DNA of 64,000 bases from Phytohabitans kaempferiae. Lineage in GTDB: Bacteria; Actinomycetota; Actinomycetes; Mycobacteriales; Micromonosporaceae. A program made the translations under genes and the position numbers. Positions 1 through 8,767 of the stretch are shown here, in pieces. Position 1 is the stretch's first letter, and every line of letters starts with the position of its first letter. The DNA is taken from assembly GCF_042433955.1 (NCBI RefSeq), contig NZ_JBHLUH010000079.1, positions 113,856 through 177,855 on the forward strand. Direction: 5' to 3'. The notes below the pieces were generated by a model, which was not told where the DNA came from, searched no databases, and worked only from the letters and a program-made list of their open reading frames with translations.

Positions 1-2
1 GC

Positions 3-746
3 GTTCCCCGCCTGCGGGTCGTCCACTACGGTCCGGTGGTCCCGCCCGTCATGGCCGCGCCGCCGCCCGCCGGTCCGGACACCACGCCGATGGCCGCGCT
101 GCCCACCGAGGCCGACCTGAGCACCGGCGCCGGACGCAGCCTGGCCCGGCTGCTCGCGTTGCTGCGCGCCGAGATCAACGACCCGGAAGGGCTGATCTAC
201 CAGCCGCTGCTGGTCGGGCGCCTGTGGCACGCCGTGCTGAGCGGTCTGCTGACGGCGACCGTCGACCGCTGCCGCGAGGACCGGGCCCTGGCGGAGCGCA
301 CCATCCGCCCCCGCGCGGTCAAGCGGGCGATCGACGCGATGGAGGCCGAGCCGGAGCGGGCGTTCACCTCCGCCTCGCTCGCGGCGATCTCCGGCTGCAG
401 CGTCCGCACGTTGCAGGAGGGGTTCCGGCGGCACGTCGGCATCCCGCCGATGGCCTATCTGCGCCGGCTGCGGCTGGCCCAGGCCCACGCCGACCTGCGC
501 GCCGCCGACCCCGGCGAGACGACGGTGGCGTGCGTGGCGCACCGGTGGGGCTTCGCGCACCTCGGCCGGTTCGCCGCCGCCTACCGGGCTGAGTACGGTC
601 GGCCGCCCGCCGACACGCTGCACGACCAGTCGCCGCCCGGCCCGATCCGCGACATCGCCAAGCCACGGTCCGGGCGGGGCCGGGGGGCTACTCTCCCGGG
701 TCGCCGTGGCTCAGCAGCGCCATCCGGCGCACGGGGACACCGTTGA
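3..746 (+). CDS. AraC-family transcriptional regulator (5' end outside the window)
   Basis: The reading frame is open from the left edge, so the N-terminus is missing; the first in-window GTG (36) is probably internal. What remains is the tail of an AraC-binding-like sensor region followed by a complete C-terminal AraC/XylS DNA-binding domain. Its first helix-turn-helix lies in the stretch FTSASLAAISGCSVRTLQEG, and the second in the segment containing VACVAHRWGF and the GRF/AAAYRAEYGRPP recognition end typical of the family. The effector is not evident. The last 30 or so residues are low complexity and overlap by 59 bp the end of the convergent gene on the other strand. Family assignment is firm; target unknown. 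Confidence 0.85.
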   Translation, partial: VPRLRVVHYGPVVPPVMAAPPPAGPDTTPMAALPTEADLSTGAGRSLARLLALLRAEINDPEGLIYQPLLVGRLWHAVLSGLLTATVDRCREDRALAERTIRPRAVKRAIDAMEAEPERAFTSASLAAISGCSVRTLQEGFRRHVGIPPMAYLRRLRLAQAHADLRAADPGETTVACVAHRWGFAHLGRFAAAYRAEYGRPPADTLHDQSPPGPIRDIAKPRSGRGRGATLPGRRGSAAPSGARGHR

Positions 747-996
747 GCGACTCGCCGGTGGACGGCTCGCCAGTGGCCGGCTCGCCGGCCAGCGCGTGCA
801 CGTACGCGGCGACCCGGTCGACCGCCTGGCGCCCGTCGCGGAGGGTCAGCGCCAGCGGAGACTCCCAGCCCGCCGCCATGCCCAGCAGGGTCGCGTGGGC
901 AGCGTCGTAGCTGGCCAGAAACTTGGCCGCCTCGTCCAGCGCATGCGCCGCCCGGCTCAGGTCCCGCCGCACCTCAACCTCAACCTCGTCGATCAT
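688..996 (-). CDS. Small hypothetical protein, 102 aa
   Basis: I do not recognise this family. The start ATG at 996 is chosen because GGGGGAG lies six bases upstream; ATG 1020 in the same frame lacks such a site. The product is a mainly helical, acidic soluble protein (MIDEVEVEVRRDLSRAAH at the N-terminus, then amphipathic alanine-rich helices) ending in a repetitive Gly-Glu-Pro-Ser segment (GEPATGEPSTGESLNG). There are no membrane segments or cysteines. It is convergent with and overlaps the AraC-type gene by 59 bp. The helical N-terminal half could be a small ESX/WXG-like or chaperone-like bundle, but no diagnostic motif is present. Coding status rests on the RBS and codon pattern only. Confidence 0.5.
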   Translation of the reverse strand: MIDEVEVEVRRDLSRAAHALDEAAKFLASYDAAHATLLGMAAGWESPLALTLRDGRQAVDRVAAYVHALAGEPATGEPSTGESLNGVPVRRMALLSHGDPGE

Positions 997-1240
997 GACC
1001 GACTCCCCCACTCGAGCCATGCCGGCGCTGGCCAGGTCGCGGGCAGACGACCCGGACCAGCACCCAGGGAAATACATCCGGTGCGAACCTAAGCACGCAC
1101 AGTCACTCGGTCGAGCCGATACACGCGGAGCCTGTCCACAATGCGCAGCGTTAAGACCACAACAAGCGCAGGTTGTAGCCGGTGCCCGCCCGGTCCGGTG
1201 GTGAGCCTGCGAAGGACCGGCGGGACATGCCTAGGCCCAG

Positions 1241-1262
1241 AGGTATAGGTCTCCTACGACCT
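1241..1262. promoter_or_regulatory. Imperfect inverted repeat upstream of the histidine kinase
   Basis: AGGT-TAGG on the left and CCTA-ACCT on the right face each other around TCT, just upstream of the two-component operon. It could be a binding site for its own response regulator. A weak TATCGT -10-like hexamer follows at 1294-1299, nine bases before the alternative start ATG 1309. Both are visual calls. Confidence 0.25.
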
Positions 1263-1269
1263 CGGCTGG

Positions 1270-3585
1270 ATGCCCGAGGTGGAGGCCGCGTCCTATCGTC
1301 GTACCGTCATGGTGGTCCTGCGAAGCTGGTTGCTGCCCGCACTGCTGGCCGCCGGCCAGGCGGCGCTGTGGCCGGGCATCCCGCTGCTGCTCGGGAGGCC
1401 CCTCGACCGCGTGGAGGTGGCCGGGGCGCTGGCCGCGACCGTGCTGGCCACCGTCGCGCTCGGCTGGCGGCGCCGGTCGCCGGTCGCGGCGCTCGCCGTG
1501 ATCATTCCGGCGCTGACGCTCGGGCTGATCGCCACGCCCCGCGACGCGCTGCTCGTGCTCATCTTCACCGACGTCATCGCCCTGTACTCGGTCGGCGTGC
1601 GCCGGCCGGCCCGGGTCACGTTCGCCGTCACGGTCACGCTGATCGCCTGGCAGGCCGCGGTCGGGATCCTCCTGTACCACGACGTCCGGGAGTACTTCGG
1701 CAACGTGGTGATCACCGTCGTCGTCTACCTGCTCGCGGCCGGCCTGGGACGCAGCCGGCGGCGGTGGCGGGCGGCCCGGCGGGAGGCGGCCGACCGGCTC
1801 GCCCGGGCCGAGACCGACCGCCGCCAGGCGTCCGTGCAGGAGCGCCAGCGGCTGGCCCGCGAGCTGCACGACGTGAGCGCCCACCACCTGACGTCCATTG
1901 TGGTCACCGCCACCGCGGCCCAGCGGCTCGCCGGCCGCCGGCCGGAGCTGGCGGCCGAGGCGCTGGAGTTCGCCGCGCGTACCGGGCGGGAGACCCAGTC
2001 CGCCCTGCACCGGCTGGTCGCCGTCATGCGCGGCGTCGAGCTGGAGGGCGGATCGGGTTTGGGCGCCCGGATCGAGGAGCTGGCGGCCGGGTTCGCCGCG
2101 CTCGGCCAGCCGGTCACGACCCGGGTCAGCGCCGCACCGATCACCGGCCCGGTCGCCGAGGCCGCGTACGGCATCGCCCGCGAGGCACTCACCAACGCGC
2201 TGCGCCACGCGCCCGGCGGCGCGGTCGAGGTGACGCTCGGCCAGCGCGACGGCCTCCTGGAGGTGGTGGTGGCCAACAGCGCCGCCTCGGCACCGGGCGC
2301 CGCCGGCGGGCTCGGCTCCGGGAGCGGCATCGACGGCATGCGCGAGCGCGCGGAGTCTGCCGGGGGCACGCTGGAGGCCGGCCCCCAGCCGGACGGCGGA
2401 TGGCGCGTGCGGGCGCTGCTGCCCGAGTCCATCACCTCGACAATGGATCGTTCGCTGCGCCGGACGAGAGGGCCGCGCCTGGCCGACATCGCGGTGGCGC
2501 TCGCCGCCGGCGTGCTGCCGGTGGCGCTCATGCTCATACCCGATCCCACGATGCCCCGGGTCGGCGCGAGCGCGGCGGCGCTGGCCACCATGCTGGCGGC
2601 CGCGCACGCGCTCCCGCTGCTGTGGCGCCGACGCGCGCCGTGGCCGGTGCTGGGCGCCGTGCTCGCCACCACCGCGCTCTGGCCGCTGGTGGCCGCCCTC
2701 GAACTGCTGCCGGCCACCGCCACGGCGGCGCTCTTCGCCGGCATCGGCTCCGACCTCGTCGCGGTGTACGCGGTCGCCGCGCGCGGGCGGCCACGCCACC
2801 TCACCTGGCTCTGCGTGCCGCTGGTGGGCGGCGTACACGCGGCGGTCACGGTGCTCACGTACGCGCTCGACGGCTGGCTGCTGGAGCAGCCGATCTCGCC
2901 GGGCCTGATGGTCATCCTGATCGCCCCGACGGCCGTGCCGTTCCTCGCGGTCATCGTCCCGGTGTGGACGGCGGGGTTCATGGTCCGGCTGCGCCGCGAC
3001 GGTGTCGTGTCCCGGGAGCGGCGGGCGGTGGCGGCCTCGACGGCCGGCGCGGTCGAGCTGGCCTACGCAGAGCGGCTGCGGATCGCCGCCGGGCTGCGCG
3101 CCGCCGTGCTCCGGCACGCCGCGCAGGTCACCGCCGCGGCCGAGGGCGGCCGGCTGGACGAGGTACTCGACTCCGCGCGGGCCGCGCTGGCCGCGATGCG
3201 CGACCTGCTCGGCGACCTCCGGGTCGACCCCGAGCGGGCGCCGCAGCCGACCGCGGCCGCGATCGACGCCCTCTGCCGCGAGCTGAGCGCGGCCGGGCGG
3301 CGCGTGGAACTGCACTCCCCCACGCCGGCACCGGCACTGCCACCGGCGGTGGACGTGTCCGCGTACCGCGTCGTGGAGACCGCCCTCGGCGCGGGCGACG
3401 CCGGCCCGGCGCGGGTGACGCTCGGCTACGGCCCGGCGGATCTGCGGATCACGGTGACCGGTGTACCCTCCGCTACCGCCGGCCCGGTCGCGGCCGGGCT
3501 GCGGGCGCGGGTCGCGGCGATCGGAGGGCGCATGACGGTGGACCAGACCGGGACGATGGACGTATGGCTGCCGTCCCGGTCCTGA
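1270..3585 (+). CDS. Tandem two-module NarL-type sensor histidine kinase
   Basis: A membrane sensor kinase of 771 aa, about twice the family's usual length, because two modules are fused. Module 1 (residues 15-390) has about five membrane helices, a coiled linker, a HisKA_3 dimerisation box with phosphoacceptor His200 in RQRLARELHD, an N-box with Asn309 (ALTNALRHA) and a GSGIDGM glycine box near 350. Module 2 (residues 400-771) repeats the plan: another membrane block, then a linker aligned with ERLRIAAGLRA, where the His is Arg610. Its ATPase region reads AYRVVETALGAGDAG without the N-box Asn. The first half should therefore signal, while the second looks like a pseudokinase. ATG 1309 is an alternative start. 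It overlaps the regulator gene by 22 bp, so the two form an operon. Confidence 0.85.
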   Translation: MPEVEAASYRRTVMVVLRSWLLPALLAAGQAALWPGIPLLLGRPLDRVEVAGALAATVLATVALGWRRRSPVAALAVIIPALTLGLIATPRDALLVLIFTDVIALYSVGVRRPARVTFAVTVTLIAWQAAVGILLYHDVREYFGNVVITVVVYLLAAGLGRSRRRWRAARREAADRLARAETDRRQASVQERQRLARELHDVSAHHLTSIVVTATAAQRLAGRRPELAAEALEFAARTGRETQSALHRLVAVMRGVELEGGSGLGARIEELAAGFAALGQPVTTRVSAAPITGPVAEAAYGIAREALTNALRHAPGGAVEVTLGQRDGLLEVVVANSAASAPGAAGGLGSGSGIDGMRERAESAGGTLEAGPQPDGGWRVRALLPESITSTMDRSLRRTRGPRLADIAVALAAGVLPVALMLIPDPTMPRVGASAAALATMLAAAHALPLLWRRRAPWPVLGAVLATTALWPLVAALELLPATATAALFAGIGSDLVAVYAVAARGRPRHLTWLCVPLVGGVHAAVTVLTYALDGWLLEQPISPGLMVILIAPTAVPFLAVIVPVWTAGFMVRLRRDGVVSRERRAVAASTAGAVELAYAERLRIAAGLRAAVLRHAAQVTAAAEGGRLDEVLDSARAALAAMRDLLGDLRVDPERAPQPTAAAIDALCRELSAAGRRVELHSPTPAPALPPAVDVSAYRVVETALGAGDAGPARVTLGYGPADLRITVTGVPSATAGPVAAGLRARVAAIGGRMTVDQTGTMDVWLPSRS

Positions 3586-4259
3586 CCCGCGTACTCGTCG
3601 TCGACGACCAGCCGGTCGTGCGCGCCGGGTTCGCCGCGATCCTCGACGCCGAGCCCGACCTGTCCGTGGTGGGCATGGCCGCCGACGGCGCGGCCGCGGT
3701 CGAGCTGGCCGGCAGCCTCCGCCCTGACGTGGTGGTGATGGACATCCGGATGCCGGGCATGGACGGGCTGACCGCCACGCGCCTGCTCACCGCCGAGCCG
3801 GATCCGCCGCGCGTGCTGGTGCTGACCACCTTCGACCTGGACGCGTACGTCTTCGAGGCGCTGCGCGCGGGCGCCTCCGGCTTCCTGCTCAAGGACGCCA
3901 ACCCCGACGACCTGCTCGCCGCGATCCGGGTCGTCGCGGCCGGCGACGGGATGCTCGCGCCGGCGGTGACCCGCCGCCTGATCGCCGCCTTCGCCGGCGG
4001 TACGGTCGCCCCGCCGCCGGACACGGCACCGCCGCCGGGGCTCACGCCGCGGGAGCGCGAGGTGCTCACGCTGGTCGCGAGTGGACTGTCCAATGCGGAG
4101 ATCGGCGAGCGCCTCGGGGTCGCGACCGGCACGGTCAAGACCCACGTCAACGCCCTGCTCTCCAAGCTCGGCGTGCGCGACCGCGTGCAGGCCACCATCT
4201 TCGCGTACGACATGGGGCTGGTCCGCCCGCGCGGGACGGCGCCGCCGGCCGGTCGCTAG
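3564..4259 (+). CDS. NarL/FixJ-family response regulator
   Basis: The 231-aa partner of the upstream kinase. The receiver domain (residues 8-125) has Asp14/Asp15 and the phosphorylatable Asp60 in VVVMDIRMPG, the Thr/Ser switch in VLVLTTF and the Lys in GFLLKDA. A proline-rich linker (about 140-155) leads to a LuxR-type HTH (LTPREREVLTLVASGLSNAEI, then GTVKTHVNALLSKLG). ATG 3564 sits within the last 22 bp of the kinase gene, which implies translational coupling. Targets are unknown; autoregulation of the operon would be usual for the family. A strong hairpin follows the gene. Confidence 0.92.
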   Translation: MAAVPVLTRVLVVDDQPVVRAGFAAILDAEPDLSVVGMAADGAAAVELAGSLRPDVVVMDIRMPGMDGLTATRLLTAEPDPPRVLVLTTFDLDAYVFEALRAGASGFLLKDANPDDLLAAIRVVAAGDGMLAPAVTRRLIAAFAGGTVAPPPDTAPPPGLTPREREVLTLVASGLSNAEIGERLGVATGTVKTHVNALLSKLGVRDRVQATIFAYDMGLVRPRGTAPPAGR

Positions 4260-4269
4260 CGCGGGCCGC

Positions 4270-4304
4270 GGAGGGGCGACGCGGGCGTCGAGCGTGGCCC
4301 CTCC
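4270..4304 (+). terminator. Hairpin terminator after the two-component operon
   Basis: GGAGGGGC (4270-4277) pairs perfectly with GCCCCTCC (4297-4304); the loop can form a further GACGC/GCGTC stem. There is no U-run, as is common in actinobacteria. Confidence 0.6.
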
Positions 4305-4414
4305 CGCCGGGGGTCATCGCGTGGCGTTTCCGGTCACACGGTATAGCCGAGCTCTACCCAGCGATACAGAGCGAACTCCTTGTCCGGCATGACGATTCGC
4401 ACCTCGGCCGTTCG

Positions 4415-4420
4415 TAGGGT
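4415..4420 (+). promoter_or_regulatory. Leaderless -10 element TAGGGT
   Basis: TAGGGT ends exactly six bases before ATG 4427 and no Shine-Dalgarno is present, the pattern expected for a leaderless actinobacterial transcript. No good -35 was seen. Confidence 0.5.
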
Positions 4421-4426
4421 CATTCC

Positions 4427-4756
4427 ATGATCGAACGGAACGACCCGAGCACTCCCATCCTCGCCTCCGCGGCGGTGGTCGCCGGCCTGACCGCGGTGAC
4501 ACTCATCGTCCTCGGCTTCTGGCTGCACGGCTGGGTACCGGCCTCCGACGGGCCCCGGTTCACCGATCCTGGCTGGTGGCTGGGAGTGTTCAGCCAGATC
4601 GGCGGCTATCTGGTGCTGGGCAAGAGCGGCTTCAAGATCGGGCTCGCGGTCGTACTCGGCGTGACGGGCCTGGCGGTGTGGCTGCGCGAGCGGCACCGGA
4701 AGCGCCTCGACACCAAACCCGCCACTCCCGAAGACGACACGGACGAGCCGCGCTGA
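4427..4756 (+). CDS. Small two-helix membrane protein, 109 aa
   Basis: I do not recognise the family. Residues about 10-32 form a first membrane helix (ILASAAVVAGLTAVTLIVLG), a short loop rich in Trp/Gly/Pro follows (DPGWWLG), and residues about 62-84 form a second helix (KIGLAVVLGVTGLAVWLR). The tail is basic then acidic (RERHRKRLD to EDDTDEPR), so it is probably cytoplasmic together with the N-terminus. The start is supported by a leaderless-type TAGGGT box six bases upstream. It stands alone between the two-component operon and the convergent ROK gene. Confidence 0.6.
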   Translation: MIERNDPSTPILASAAVVAGLTAVTLIVLGFWLHGWVPASDGPRFTDPGWWLGVFSQIGGYLVLGKSGFKIGLAVVLGVTGLAVWLRERHRKRLDTKPATPEDDTDEPR

Positions 4757-4814
4757 ACGGGGTCGCGGGACCGCTGGAGACACCGCGGGCGCGGCCGGGT
4801 CCGTGAAACCGGCC

Positions 4815-6038
4815 CTACGCCTTCGCGCGGTCGAGCACGCCCAGCGGGTCGGCCAGCAGGTCGGCGAAGGCCAGCTCGGCCGCACCGACCAATGTGGAGT
4901 CGTCGCCCAACGCCGAGGTGCGCAGCCGCACGCGCTCGCGGGCGACCGGCAGCACGTTGGTGGCGATGCGGTGGCGCACCTGGGGCGCGGCGCCGGGGTA
5001 CACGTCGCGGAGCATGCCACCGAAAATGACCATGCCGGGGTTGAAGAGGTTGATCAGGTTGGCCACCCCGATGCCGAGCCAGTCGCCGATCCGGCGCAGC
5101 GCCTCGCGTGCCACCGGGTCACCGCGGTCGGCGTCGTCGACCACCGCGCGCAGCGCGTCGCGCCCCCACAGGTCGGGCGGGCGGCCGGCGGCGTCGAGCA
5201 GCGCCCGCTCGCCCACCTCGGCCTCCAGGCAGCCGTACGAGCCGCATCCGCAGGGGCGCCCGTCGTACGGGTTGACCACCATGTGCCCCAGCTCGCAGCC
5301 GTAACCGCCGTCGCCGTCGAGCAGCTTGCCGCCGACGATGATGCCGCCGCCCACGCCGACGTCGCCGTGCAGGTAGAGCAGGTTTTGCAGGCCGACGCCG
5401 GCGCCGCGCTGCTGCTCGGCCTGCGCGCCAAGGTGCGCCTCGTTGCCCACCGGTACGGGGATGCCCAGCCCCAGCCGGCGGCTCAGCTCGGCGCCGAACG
5501 CCTGGTCGACCCAGCCCATGTCAGGTCCGAAGCGGACCATCCCGTCGCCGGGGCGGATCATCCCGCAGTACGAGGCGCCGATGCCCACGCACACCGACTC
5601 CGCCGGGGCCGCCTCGTGCAACTGGCGGCCGAAGCGGGCCAGCACCTCCACCACGTGGTCGAGGTCGGCGCCGGCCCGCGCGCGTACGGCCTCCCGCCGG
5701 TCGAGCACCGCCCCGCCGAGCCCGACCCGCGCGGCCACCAGCCGGTCGACCGCGACGTCGAAGGCGAGCACGTACGCCCAGTTGGGCCGGACCCGCACCA
5801 GGAACGAAGGGCGCCCGGCCCGGCCGGTGTCGGTGGGCGACTCCTCGTGGACGAGGCCGGCAGCGCTGAGCTGTGCGGTGAGCGCCATGATCGTGCTGCG
5901 GTTGAGCCCCATCCGCCCGGCCAGCTCGGCGCGCGTCAGTGACCCGCCCAGGTGCAGGTGGCGCAGCAGGATGCCGACCTTGTGCCGGTGGATCTGCTCC
6001 TGCGCCATCCCGACCACCGGCGTCGGGGTTCTCGACAT
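4815..6038 (-). CDS. ROK-family transcriptional repressor
   Basis: A 407-aa sugar-responsive repressor. Residues about 20-75 form a winged helix (SLTRAELAGRMGLNRSTIMALT); the remainder is the ROK sugar-kinase-like fold with the GHMVV loop and the zinc-binding CGCGSYGCLE motif, which is conserved in regulators of this family. The ATG at 6038 is preferred over the GTG at 6053 because GCGAGG lies six bases upstream of it. It is divergent from the GGDEF/EAL gene, and a perfect palindrome sits 22 bp upstream of its start, so autorepression is likely. The ligand cannot be read from the sequence; no sugar operon adjoins it directly. Confidence 0.9.
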   Translation of the reverse strand: MSRTPTPVVGMAQEQIHRHKVGILLRHLHLGGSLTRAELAGRMGLNRSTIMALTAQLSAAGLVHEESPTDTGRAGRPSFLVRVRPNWAYVLAFDVAVDRLVAARVGLGGAVLDRREAVRARAGADLDHVVEVLARFGRQLHEAAPAESVCVGIGASYCGMIRPGDGMVRFGPDMGWVDQAFGAELSRRLGLGIPVPVGNEAHLGAQAEQQRGAGVGLQNLLYLHGDVGVGGGIIVGGKLLDGDGGYGCELGHMVVNPYDGRPCGCGSYGCLEAEVGERALLDAAGRPPDLWGRDALRAVVDDADRGDPVAREALRRIGDWLGIGVANLINLFNPGMVIFGGMLRDVYPGAAPQVRHRIATNVLPVARERVRLRTSALGDDSTLVGAAELAFADLLADPLGVLDRAKA

Positions 6039-6060
6039 TGGGGACCTCGCCACGGGGACT

Positions 6061-6076
6061 TTTACAGGATCGTAAA
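6061..6076. promoter_or_regulatory. Perfect palindrome TTTAC-N6-GTAAA, likely ROK operator
   Basis: TTTACAGGATCGTAAA has 5-bp perfect arms and is strikingly AT-rich against its surroundings. It lies 22 bp before the ROK start codon in the divergent region shared with the GGDEF/EAL gene. Autoregulation by the ROK protein is inferred from position. Confidence 0.5.
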
Positions 6077-6236
6077 TGGCTACCGTCCGGCGCCGCCAGC
6101 ACTCCAGACGGAGGGAAAACTACCGATTGGTCCGTAGGTACGAACTGCGATGGAGCAGTAGACTCACGGCGCTGCCTTCCCGTTTTTGGCCGCACTCGGG
6201 GGTTCCGACTCGACCAGGGGAAATGGGACGAAGATC

Positions 6237-8606
6237 GTGATCGGTGCGCCGCGGCGTGCGTGGTTGATCGTTCTGGCTGGCGGCCTGACGCTGGTCGTCG
6301 CGGCCTGGCCACTCCCCCACGCGGCCGCCGCCCCGATCTGGATCATCACCCAGCTGGTCACCGTCGGCGTGGCGACCTACGCCCTGACCAGGCGCGAGGC
6401 ACTGCACCGCTCCGGCTGGTGGGTCCTGCTCGCCAGTTGCGGCCTCGGCCTCGCCAGCGGCGCCCTGCACGTGGTGCCGGCCGACGCGCTCTCCGACGCC
6501 GCCTGGCCGATCGCCCTGGCCGCCCGCTCCGCACTCTTCGTGATGGGGCTGATCCTGCTGCTCGGCGTGCGCCGGGCACAGCCGGCCGACCAAAACCTCC
6601 TCGACGCCGCGATCGTCGCCGCCGGCCTGGCGATCGTCGCCTGGGCGTTCCTGATCCAGCCGTGGCTCGGCAAGGAGCCGCCGGACGGGCGATACACCGG
6701 GATGATCGCCTGCTTCGGCGCGCTCGACCTGCTGCTGCTGAGCCTGCTGTTACGGATCGTCACCATCCCCGCCTCGCGCACTCCAACGATGCTGTTGCTG
6801 GCGCTCGGTGCCGCCGTGGTGCTCGCGGCCGATCTCTCCTCGATCACGCGCGTGAGCCGCGACGGCCTCGACGGCTTCCAGCCCGGTGGGCTGGTCTTCA
6901 CGGCCTGGCAGCTCTGTGGCGTCCTGGTGGCCGCGGCCGCGCTCCACCCCTCGTACGGCGTGGGCTACCGCCGCATCGACGGTGGCACCGAAGACGTGCT
7001 GCCCCGTGCCCGGTTCGTCGCGTTCGTCGCGGTGGCACTCTTCGCCCCGGTCGTACCGGTGATCGGCCTCGTCACCTCCGGCCTGGTCCCGCAGGACACT
7101 CTGCCCGCGCTCGTCGGCGCGGCGGTGCTCACCTGCATCCTGCTGGTCCTGCTGGTCGTGCGGCTGGGAAACTTCGCCCGCCTGGCCTTCCGCCGGGCCG
7201 GCGCGATGAACGTGCAGTCCGCCGCCCTGATGGTCCAGGCCACCGTGCTCCAGCAGGCGCTCGATGACCAGCATGCCCTGCAGAAGGAGCTGGCCCACCG
7301 CGCGCTGCACGACCCGCTGACCGGGCTGGCCAACCGGGCGCTGCTGGCCGAGCGGCTGGAGCAGGTCCTGCTCGACAGCGCCCGCGGCCCCGGCGGGCTG
7401 CTCCTCATCGACCTCGACGGCTTCAAGGACGTCAACGACACGCTCGGCCACCCCGTCGGCGACGAGTTGCTCGTCCGGGTCGGGCGGCGGCTGCGGGTCG
7501 CGGCGGAGTGCGCCGACACGGTGGCCCGGCTGGGCGGCGACGAGTTCGCGGTGCTGCTCACCGAGACCGACGCCGACCGGTGCCGGCAGGTCGCCGGGCG
7601 GATCATCGAGGTGGTCCGCGACGTGTACCCGCTCGCCGAGCGCCAGGTCTGCCTCGCCGCCAGCGGTGGCCTGCTCATCCTCGACCTGGAGCGCACCGAG
7701 CCGGCCGAGGCGCTGCGCGACGCAGACCTCGCGCTGTACGCGGCAAAGGAGGCGGGCAAAAACCAGGTCGTCGAGTTCAGCCCGCGGATGCGCGAGTCCC
7801 GCATGCGCCACGCCGAGCTGGCCGCGAGCCTGCGTGCCGCGCTGGCCGCCGACGCGCTGACCGTGCTGTACCAGCCGATCGTCGACCTGCGCTCGGGCCA
7901 GCCGGTCGCGCTGGAGGCGCTGCTGCGGTGGCGTACGGCGGATGGGCGGGACGTGCCGCCCAGCCAGTTCATCGCGGTGGCGGAGGAGATCGGGCTGGTC
8001 CTCGACGTCGGCTCGAAGGTGCTGCGCGACGCCACCGCGCACGCCGCCCTCTGGCACGCCCGGCACGACGTGGCGGTCAGCGTCAACGTGTCGGCGCGGC
8101 AGCTGGCCTCGCCGGCGTTCGCGGCCGACGTGCTCAGCGTGCTCGCCGACCGTTCGCTGCCACCAGGCGCGCTCATCATCGAGCTCACCGAGACGGTGCT
8201 GGTCGAGGCGGCCGGCGCCGCGGGCGAGCTGGCCCACCGCACGCTGACCACGCTGCGCGAGCACGGCGTGCGGATCGCGGTCGACGACTTCGGCACCGGC
8301 TACTCCTCGCTGGCCTACCTCCAGCGCCTGCCGATCGACATCCTGAAGATCGACCACTCGTTCACCGCGACGCTCGACTCGCCCAGCGAGCGGGGCCAGC
8401 GCTTCGTCGGCGCCATCCTGGGGCTCGGGCTGAGCCTCGACGTACCGACGGTCGCCGAGGGCGTGGAGACGCCCCGCCAGGCAGCGCTGCTGCGCGAGCT
8501 GGGCTGCCCGCTGGCCCAGGGCTACCACTTCGCCCGGCCCTGCCCGCCCGAAGGCGTGCTCGACTACCTCTCCACGCCGGTCGCACTGCGCGCGTCCCTG
8601 ACGTAG
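6237..8606 (+). CDS. Membrane-bound GGDEF-EAL cyclic di-GMP turnover enzyme
   Basis: A 789-aa protein combining c-di-GMP synthesis and hydrolysis domains. About eight membrane helices occupy residues 1-320, then a short coiled linker (TVLQQALDDQHALQKELAHRA). In the GGDEF domain the active-site motif is intact (RLGGDEF near residue 433), but the inhibitory I-site Arg is absent: the preceding stretch reads AECADTVA. In the EAL domain, EALLR starts at Glu560, followed by SVNVSARQL, IELTE, DDFGTGYSS, LKID and EGVE, so all metal and catalytic residues of an active phosphodiesterase are present. GTG 6237 is chosen with a GGGACGAAG region upstream. Which activity dominates cannot be told. It is divergent from the ROK gene. 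Confidence 0.93.
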   Translation: MIGAPRRAWLIVLAGGLTLVVAAWPLPHAAAAPIWIITQLVTVGVATYALTRREALHRSGWWVLLASCGLGLASGALHVVPADALSDAAWPIALAARSALFVMGLILLLGVRRAQPADQNLLDAAIVAAGLAIVAWAFLIQPWLGKEPPDGRYTGMIACFGALDLLLLSLLLRIVTIPASRTPTMLLLALGAAVVLAADLSSITRVSRDGLDGFQPGGLVFTAWQLCGVLVAAAALHPSYGVGYRRIDGGTEDVLPRARFVAFVAVALFAPVVPVIGLVTSGLVPQDTLPALVGAAVLTCILLVLLVVRLGNFARLAFRRAGAMNVQSAALMVQATVLQQALDDQHALQKELAHRALHDPLTGLANRALLAERLEQVLLDSARGPGGLLLIDLDGFKDVNDTLGHPVGDELLVRVGRRLRVAAECADTVARLGGDEFAVLLTETDADRCRQVAGRIIEVVRDVYPLAERQVCLAASGGLLILDLERTEPAEALRDADLALYAAKEAGKNQVVEFSPRMRESRMRHAELAASLRAALAADALTVLYQPIVDLRSGQPVALEALLRWRTADGRDVPPSQFIAVAEEIGLVLDVGSKVLRDATAHAALWHARHDVAVSVNVSARQLASPAFAADVLSVLADRSLPPGALIIELTETVLVEAAGAAGELAHRTLTTLREHGVRIAVDDFGTGYSSLAYLQRLPIDILKIDHSFTATLDSPSERGQRFVGAILGLGLSLDVPTVAEGVETPRQAALLRELGCPLAQGYHFARPCPPEGVLDYLSTPVALRASLT

Positions 8607-8767
8607 ACAGCGCCCGGCGCGGGCTCGGTTTCCACACCGCGATCGACATGATGGAGGTCATCCGGCAGCGGGCGCCGGCTCGATGCTGGCGGCAGCGCGG
8701 CTGGACCATCCCGGCGCGCGATGCCGGCGGGGTTGATCGCGAACACGGTGGCGGCGATGCTACGGGC

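Noticed and set aside
1231..3315. 694-aa open frame on the minus strand
   Set aside because: Composition is low-complexity (Gln/Arg/Gly/His) and it mirrors the kinase gene; no domain seen.
1182..3563. Very long open frame upstream of and in frame with the response regulator
   Set aside because: Its product is Arg/Gly/Pro-rich and it is a shadow of the histidine kinase; only the part from 3564 is real.
4803..5942. 379-aa plus-strand open frame opposite the ROK gene
   Set aside because: It is the antisense of the ROK coding region and has no recognisable domain.
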